Positions 4,933-7,403 of a DNA stretch of 7,403 nucleotides are shown here, one piece after another. Numbering within the stretch: the first letter of the stretch is position 1; each line of letters opens with the position of its first letter. Below the pieces are notes generated by a model. That model saw nothing but the letters and a program-made list of their open reading frames with translations. It did no database searches and was not told where the DNA came from. The stretch comes from Lachnospira sp. UBA5912 (GTDB lineage: Bacteria; Bacillota; Clostridia; Lachnospirales; Lachnospiraceae): the NCBI GenBank assembly GCA_002435585.1, contig DJDY01000014.1, positions 1,195 through 8,597 of the forward strand, written 5' to 3'. The position numbers were made by a program, and so were the translations under genes.

Positions 4933-7403
4933 GCGGATGCAGATAGTGACAAGTCGATGGAAGCTGTTAAAGAAGCTTTCAATGAGAGTAATGATACATA
5001 TAGTGTTAATGAGCTCACAGATAATGAAGTAATATCAAACGATGTATCTTTTGAAGATGCTATTGTTAGTGCAGGTAGTAGCAATTCAAAAAATGATACA
5101 CCAAAAGGACCAGTACCAACAGAAAGTAATGTTGAATCTAAAGATGGCCTTTATGTATACAATGTATATGGAACAGAAGGAATAGGCATTGTTTCATACA
5201 AAGGAACAGATACAGCTATAGAACTTCCATCACAGATAGATGGAAAAACTGTAGTTAGTGTTGACGAAAAGGCATTCTACAAGAATGAAGCCATAACACA
5301 GGTTACTATTCCTTCAACGGTAACAAGAGTTCAGTATAGTGCATTTGAAGGCACAACGAATCTTAAGAAGGTAGAATTCGCTACAGGTAGTGCATTAAAA
5401 ACAATCTCAGGAGCAGCATTTTATAAGTCAGGTATTACTGGGATAGATATTCCTGAAGGAACAACAGATATACAAAAATATGCATTTGCATATTGTTCTA
5501 ACCTGACTGAGGCAGTGATTCCTGGAACAGTACAGAACATGGAAACATGTATATTCAGACAGTGTAAGGCACTTGTTAATGTTAAGCTTGGTGAAGGCCT
5601 TAAGTATATCGGAGATAGAATGTTTATGTATTGCAGTAGTCTTAGCGATATACATATTCCTGAAACCGTAACAACAATAAAGGATTATACATTTTATGCA
5701 ACAGGCTTAAAATCAGTAACTATATCTGATAATATAACTAAACTTGGCTATTATGCATATGGATACTGTAAGGAACTTACAAAAATATTCATAGGTTCAG
5801 GTATTACAGAAATTCCATACGGATGTTTTTCATATGCTGCTATTACAGAAATAAATGTGCCAGCTAATATAAAAACTATAGATAGGGATGCTTTTAGGGG
5901 TTGTAGTGAACTTGTAACTGTTAATCTTTCAGAAGGACTTGAAAAATTAGCTGGATTTAATAATTGTTCATCAATTACTGAGGTTGGTATTCCATCTACT
6001 GTAACAACTATTGGATATTATGCGTTTGATGGATGCAAAAATATAGAGACAATCAGAATACCTGATTCAGTTACAACTATATCTGTTAATGCATTTTCAC
6101 ATTGTACAGCACTTAAAGAGATAGTAATTCCAGATTCAGTAGTTTCATTAGGTGCCTGGGCTTTTGCAGGAGATACATCACTTTCCAATGTGGTTATTAG
6201 TAACAGATTAACTTATATACCTGATTATGCATTTACAAGCTGCCCAATAAAGGACATAAGGGTAGGTAACAGCATTACAAAGATAGGCTGCTATGCATAT
6301 AATAATAATAGTGCATCTGAAACTGTAGTTTTATCTGATAGTGTTACAAGTGTTGAATATTATGCGTTTGCAAGTAACTCAAAGCTTACAAAGGTAACAT
6401 TAAATGAAGGTCTTCAGAGTATAGGCCATCATGCTTTTTATGATTGCAAATCAATGGATTATATATATATTCCAGAAAGTGTTACAACTATTGGTGATTA
6501 TGCTTTCGGTTATGTACAGACAAGTACTACTAATACAGGTAAAAGCGTAAAGGGTGGCAGCTATAATAAAAATAAAGAGCAGAAGAAGGATGGCTTTACT
6601 ATATATGGTGCATCTGGCTCTAAGGCAGAAGAATATGCTAATGCTAATGGTTTTACATTCGTAGCTGCAACAAGAGAGGAACTTATAGCAAAAGGAATGC
6701 TTGATGATAACTCAAGTGGTCTTCGTCAGGGAGATGATGGCAACTGGTATTACTACTCATGCGGTAAGATAGATAAGATGTATGTGGGTCTTGTATGCTA
6801 TAATGATGTATGGTTCTATGTTTTTGATGGTGGTATCGACTGGAGTTATACAGGTCTTGCATCTAATGAATATGGCACATGGTATGTAGAGAACGGAATG
6901 GTTAACTTTAATTACACAGGAATGTTTTATGGCGCCGGCGGTTCAGGTAACTGGTGGTATGTAGAAAACGGTAAGGTTAACACAGAATATACAGGACTTG
7001 CTAGCAACGAATACGGCTGGTGGTATTACCAGAATGGTAATATCAACTGGGATTACACAGGACTTGTAGAATACAATGGAATGTGGTTTTATGTATCAGG
7101 CGGTATGATTGACTGGAGTTATACAGGACTTGCAGAATATAATGGAATATGGTTCTATGTATCAGGCGGTATACTTGACTGGGATTATACAGGTCTTACA
7201 TACTATAATGATATGTGGTTCTATGTATCAGGTGGTATGATCGACTGGAACTATTATGGACTTGTAAACTATAATGGTGCATGGTTCTTCGTATCAGACG
7301 GAACAATCAACTGGACAACAACACTTGTAGAGTACGATGGAATGTGGTTCTACGTATCAGGTGGTGTTGTAGACTGGAATTATACAGGAACATATGAATT
7401 CTA
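4840..7403 (+). CDS. Secreted BspA-like LRR protein with C-terminal aromatic repeats, 3'-truncated
   Basis: 854 full codons are visible and the frame is still open at the right edge. The last two bases, TA, probably begin a Tyr codon, because the paralogous upstream gene continues about 14 residues past the equivalent point. Residues 1-31 form a signal peptide (MTRFEKK, hydrophobic core, TVYA cleavage region). Residues 33-103 are acidic and Ser/Asn/Thr-rich, probably disordered. Residues 127-560 hold 19 LRR_5/BspA units of 21-25 residues. A Lys/Asn/Gly linker (561-585) precedes the end cap TIYGASGSKAEEYANANGFT (587-606). From residue 627 ten complete aromatic repeats follow. No LPXTG is seen in the visible part. 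It is third in the operon and co-translated with the transpeptidase. The predicted product is exported and held at the cell surface; adhesion or host/polysaccharide binding is known for the family, but the target here is unknown. Confidence 0.9.
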   Translation, partial: MTRFEKKLVSGIIAALMLVMCVGTSGYTVYAADADSDKSMEAVKEAFNESNDTYSVNELTDNEVISNDVSFEDAIVSAGSSNSKNDTPKGPVPTESNVESKDGLYVYNVYGTEGIGIVSYKGTDTAIELPSQIDGKTVVSVDEKAFYKNEAITQVTIPSTVTRVQYSAFEGTTNLKKVEFATGSALKTISGAAFYKSGITGIDIPEGTTDIQKYAFAYCSNLTEAVIPGTVQNMETCIFRQCKALVNVKLGEGLKYIGDRMFMYCSSLSDIHIPETVTTIKDYTFYATGLKSVTISDNITKLGYYAYGYCKELTKIFIGSGITEIPYGCFSYAAITEINVPANIKTIDRDAFRGCSELVTVNLSEGLEKLAGFNNCSSITEVGIPSTVTTIGYYAFDGCKNIETIRIPDSVTTISVNAFSHCTALKEIVIPDSVVSLGAWAFAGDTSLSNVVISNRLTYIPDYAFTSCPIKDIRVGNSITKIGCYAYNNNSASETVVLSDSVTSVEYYAFASNSKLTKVTLNEGLQSIGHHAFYDCKSMDYIYIPESVTTIGDYAFGYVQTSTTNTGKSVKGGSYNKNKEQKKDGFTIYGASGSKAEEYANANGFTFVAATREELIAKGMLDDNSSGLRQGDDGNWYYYSCGKIDKMYVGLVCYNDVWFYVFDGGIDWSYTGLASNEYGTWYVENGMVNFNYTGMFYGAGGSGNWWYVENGKVNTEYTGLASNEYGWWYYQNGNINWDYTGLVEYNGMWFYVSGGMIDWSYTGLAEYNGIWFYVSGGILDWDYTGLTYYNDMWFYVSGGMIDWNYYGLVNYNGAWFFVSDGTINWTTTLVEYDGMWFYVSGGVVDWNYTGTYEF
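5218..6519 (+). repeat. 19 tandem LRR_5 (BspA-type) units
   Basis: Residues 127-560 form units of about 23 residues with the pattern L-x-x-I-x-I-P-x-S-V-T-x-I-x-x-Y-A-F-x-x-C. Clear examples are ITEVGIPSTVTTIGYYAFDG and IETIRIPDSVTTISVNAFSH. One unit near 5930-5970 (LVTVNLSEGLEKLAGFNNCSS) is two residues short and lacks the usual Ala-Phe. The units are diverged at DNA level, unlike the aromatic repeats downstream. Confidence 0.9.
6718..7403 (+). repeat. Ten full plus one partial ~66-bp aromatic repeats
   Basis: Units start at 6718, 6787, 6853, 6919, 6994, 7060, 7126, 7192, 7258, 7324 and 7387. Two subtypes are visible. Units 3-5 carry the NEYG-x-WYVENG-x-VN type common in Lachnospiraceae wall proteins. 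Units 6-10 carry the YNG-x-WFYVSGG-x-x-DW type, as in the upstream paralogue. Unit 4 is 25 aa because of a GAGGSG insertion. The last complete units repeat the upstream gene's irregular end: TINW-x-TT, then a 21-aa unit lacking the leading Gly. The 20-mer tggttctacgtatcaggtgg occurs at both 1151 and 7345. Confidence 0.9.

Noticed and set aside
5428..5655. 75-codon minus-strand open frame
   Set aside because: It lies inside the LRR domain of the second surface protein. It is a shadow of repeated Ile/Tyr/Cys codons with no supporting signals.
7402..7403. Final TA as the first two bases of a stop codon ending the second LRR gene
   Set aside because: The paralogous gene continues past the equivalent position with a degenerate cap unit, so a Tyr codon is more likely. 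It cannot be decided from two bases.

Overview
The window is AT-rich, with heavy use of ATA, AGA and other AT-ending codons. It looks like chromosomal DNA of a gut Firmicute of the Lachnospiraceae (Lachnospira/Eubacterium eligens-like). The clues are BspA-type leucine-rich-repeat (LRR) surface proteins with Trp/Tyr-rich C-terminal repeats, an O-antigen-ligase-family membrane protein in an apparently Gram-positive setting, and strong GGAG-type ribosome sites. The species assignment is inference only. All genes lie on the + strand.

Layout. (1) Positions 2-1252 hold the 3' end of an LRR surface-protein gene: about seven LRR units, a BspA-type end cap, then nine 22-residue aromatic repeats. (2) Positions 1253-1607 are a 355-nt intergenic region. 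It holds an AT-rich hairpin, a perfect 15-bp terminator stem, a separate ~100-nt nested inverted-repeat element, a candidate promoter, and a doubtful 47-codon ORF that runs into the next gene. (3) Positions 1608-3296 encode a polytopic O-antigen ligase/polymerase-family protein with a TPR-like extracytoplasmic tail. (4) Positions 3335-4843 encode a membrane-anchored penicillin-binding transpeptidase with SxxK, SxN and KTGT motifs but no glycosyltransferase domain. (5) From 4840, overlapping by ATGA and running off the right edge, is a second LRR surface protein: signal peptide, 19 LRR units, and at least ten aromatic repeats. This large gene is open at its 3' end.

Genes 3, 4 and 5 read as one operon, with a 38-nt gap, then a 4-nt overlap, and no internal terminator. 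Its products all act at the outer face of the membrane: a glycan polymerase or ligase, a peptidoglycan cross-linking enzyme, and a secreted repeat protein that probably sticks to the wall. The flanking genes 1 and 5 are paralogues that share the aromatic repeat array down to the same irregular terminal units. The most interesting hypothesis is that this is a surface-assembly locus whose glycan or wall product is the ligand of the repeat arrays. That link rests on gene order and domain type and is not demonstrated by the sequence.
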